From positions 65,310,755 through 65,374,754 of the forward strand of contig NC_057922.1 of NCBI RefSeq assembly GCF_018873765.1: a stretch of 64,000 nt of DNA, read 5' to 3'. The stretch comes from Telopea speciosissima. Taxonomy: Eukaryota; Streptophyta; Magnoliopsida; Proteales; Proteaceae. The notes beneath the pieces are model-generated. The model was not told the DNA's origin and did no database searches. It worked only from the letters and a program-made list of their open reading frames with translations. Below are positions 61,931 to 64,000 of the stretch, piece after piece (the first letter of the stretch is position 1; every line of letters starts with the position of its first letter). Position numbers and translations under genes: made by a program.

Positions 61931-62200
61931 TTACAACCACGATTACCTCTACAACTGCTACTATTACTACTACCACTGCAAACACATATACAAAATAACT
62001 ACCACATTCCTTGTAAAGAAAAAAAAAATTATATCTCCTTTACTGGTACTTATAGAGTTACTTATAAAATGAATATAATAATTTACAACCACGATTACCT
62101 CTACTACTGCTACTATTACTACTACCACTGCAAACGCATATACAAAATAACTACCACATCCCTTGTAAAGAAGAAAAAATTATATCTCCTAACATTAAGC
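61931..62200. repeat. 152 bp tandem duplication
   Basis: TTACAACCACGATTACCTCT starts both copies (61931 and 62083), followed by ACTGCTACTATTACTACTAC and CATATACAAAATAACTACCA. Identity is high over at least 110 bp. The words TAC and CAC make it locally trinucleotide-like. Confidence 0.85.
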
Positions 62201-62444
62201 CACATCAAGTCATCAAAAAACAACATAGAACTAAAAGACAGCCGAAGCTGAAGAAACAAGTTATTGAAAGGTTGAAACAATCAAACATACATTTGATTTA
62301 TATAATCATCTCACATTTGGTCTATATTAATCTCAATCGATTGACAACTTAGAGAGAGAGAGTACCTTGAAGCCGAAGGCTTGAGACTTGAAGGTCGAAT
62401 TACTGGTACTTATAGAGTTACTTATAAAATGAATATAATAATTT
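62041..62444. repeat. 44 bp direct repeat flanking a 316 bp segment
   Basis: TACTGGTACTTATAGAGTTA through AATATAATAATTT at 62041-62084 recurs at 62401-62444. The repeat overlaps the end of the 152 bp duplication, so the locus has undergone more than one rearrangement. Confidence 0.85.
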
Positions 62445-64000
62445 GAACTATCCGTATATTAAATCTGCAAGTGAATAAAAGTAATTTTTCTCTCTCCCCC
62501 CCCCCCCCCCCGCTCCACCTTTTTTTTTATCAGCAGTATGGATAACTTTGTTACACAGCCACAGCCACACACGTAATAGTTGCCTCTAAGGCTATGCCCA
62601 CTCTCCCCTCCCAACATGTAATACCTGTCTCCCCCTCTCATGACAATTGTAGGATGTTTCATACGATATAGAAAATAATACCCTTAAACTAAATGCAATA
62701 TTTGAAATAATAAGTAATTTAGATACACGCAGATCTAGATAATTGTAAATAATTTGCCCTCTTCCTTAACGTTTAAGTATTAATGTCAGTATTTAAAATG
62801 TGGACGTAACCCCAAAATATTCAAATATTAAATATGCAGTATAGTCCTATAGTCCCTGAATCCTGGTTTTGGAGCTTTGCCAAAGCTGACACGTTGTGTC
62901 TGTGTCCAATTCTAACACTTACACCCACATAACATAGCATACATCCAGTTGGAGCTTCCTGACTTGTACCCTGATACTTACTAACCTCTAAAAATTAAAA
63001 GAAATTTTCCTCTTTTTGATAAATTAATGGTTAATGGTGAACAATAGGAACTGACTCCATATCATATGGGATAAATTAAAGTCACTAATTTTCTAATAAC
63101 TATACAGATTCTTGGGTATTCAATAAGGATGCATACCAGTTGAAAGTCCCATTCGCTTCTCTTTATTATGTAGAAATTTCCACATTTATCAATTACTTAG
63201 TACAATACGTGCATGGGATTCATAGATGATGGTTTTCTTCATTTTGACACAATATATATAATACACTGACAGCCCTAATATCTGCCACATCAAGATTAGT
63301 TGGTGCTCACATTTTGTGGGCACATAGTCCACGTACCACTAATTATGTTAGGCTTTAACTTTCAACCCAAATGTACTTCTGACATGCAACTACATGAAGC
63401 TTTGAGAAAGGTTTGAAATAGTCGACTCTCAACACTAGAGTTTAACTGCTGAAAAAAGAAAAACGAAGATGAAAATAGACACATGGTAACCCACTGATCA
63501 ATATAACTTAAGTAGGCCACTCAGGGGCACCCTATCAATCCAACAAGTCAAATTAGACACATAAGCCGTACAAGTGTCCCAAAGCTGGCATTGACTTTCT
63601 TCAACTACTATTCAATTTCCACAAAGGTGCTGGTGTTTCATCAAAGATTCCCTTGCTGTCCTACATCAGTGATATTGTATTGTTGGATCAGGACTGATCA
63701 TGCTCTTCCCATCCTTTTTCACTCCAAATTTTCCCCTCTTTCAACATGAAAACGGAAGAGCTTGAGTTCCTTCTCCCCTGTGAAGTTTCTTTTCCACTTT
63801 GTATTCTTTCTACAACTGAAAGTGAAAAGGACATTTCCATCCAACTGTTTTTGTTTTTTCATTCTCTCATAAGCGACAGCCTAAAAGTAGTGTCAACTGT
63901 CAACTCAAGCCAGAATAGGAATTTGATAACTAGAGTATGTTTGATTACACTTACTTTCCAACTAACAGTTATTTAACATCCAGGAAACACAGACAGGAAT

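Larger units (their letters stand above)
61616..64000 (-). other. Probable long lipase intron or upstream region
   Basis: No exon could be placed here with confidence. The exon starting at 61615 has a good acceptor on its 5' side, so the transcript continues upstream, but the N-terminal lipase motifs were not found. It contains the tandem and direct repeats listed below and a C run at about 62499-62512. The rest is AT-rich. Confidence 0.5.

Noticed and set aside
61921-62180. A CRISPR-like look from repeated TAC/CAC blocks
   Set aside because: There are only two units with no regular spacers, in a plant genome; it is a tandem duplication.
62366-62400. A possible lipase exon on the minus strand reading SQAFGFK before a GTACTC donor, which would join in frame to IVGHSLGG
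   Set aside because: No acceptor or conserved upstream peptide could be found, and the place overlaps a local direct repeat, so the match may be chance.

Overview
This window is nuclear DNA from a flowering plant, most likely a non-grass dicot or an early-diverging eudicot. The evidence is AT-rich introns with GT-AG sites, plant-specific gene families (ALDH7B, CID7-type PABP-interacting protein, DUF1677, strictosidine synthase-like, class 3 lipase) and dense plant transposon debris. The species cannot be named from the sequence alone. There is no CRISPR array, operon, rRNA or standalone tRNA gene, and I found no new cellular pathway. The distinctive content is a recent tandem gene pair and many transposable elements whose exact ends can be read from target-site duplications (TSDs).

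Layout. 950-6207 (+): the last eight exons of an ALDH7 (antiquitin) aldehyde dehydrogenase, whose 5' part lies before the window. 6.2-11.8 kb: intergenic, with nested PIF/Harbinger elements and a LINE tail. 11808-12287 (-): an intact DUF1677 gene. 12.4-33.3 kb: a gene-poor desert holding Mutator-type and hAT MITEs, LINE tails, a CACTA MITE nested in a Harbinger MITE, a decayed Harbinger transposase, a solo LTR nested in a second Harbinger MITE, and a long-palindrome element. About 33.6-43.1 kb (+): a CID7-like gene with PAM2, CUE, DUF1771 and Smr parts; its fourth coding intron carries a 2.3 kb hAT element. 45970-49696 and 52724-56423 (+): two complete six-exon strictosidine synthase-like genes in tandem. 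58295-61615 (-): the 3' part of a class 3 lipase whose N-terminal exons I could not find.

The genes do not form a pathway. ALDH7 would act in stress and aldehyde detoxification, the CID7-like protein binds poly(A)-binding protein, the SSL pair are six-bladed beta-propeller secretory-type proteins, and the lipase probably acts on acylglycerols. The SSL pair serves as a natural control: one MITE insertion in copy 2 has its unfilled target site preserved in copy 1, which orders the events.
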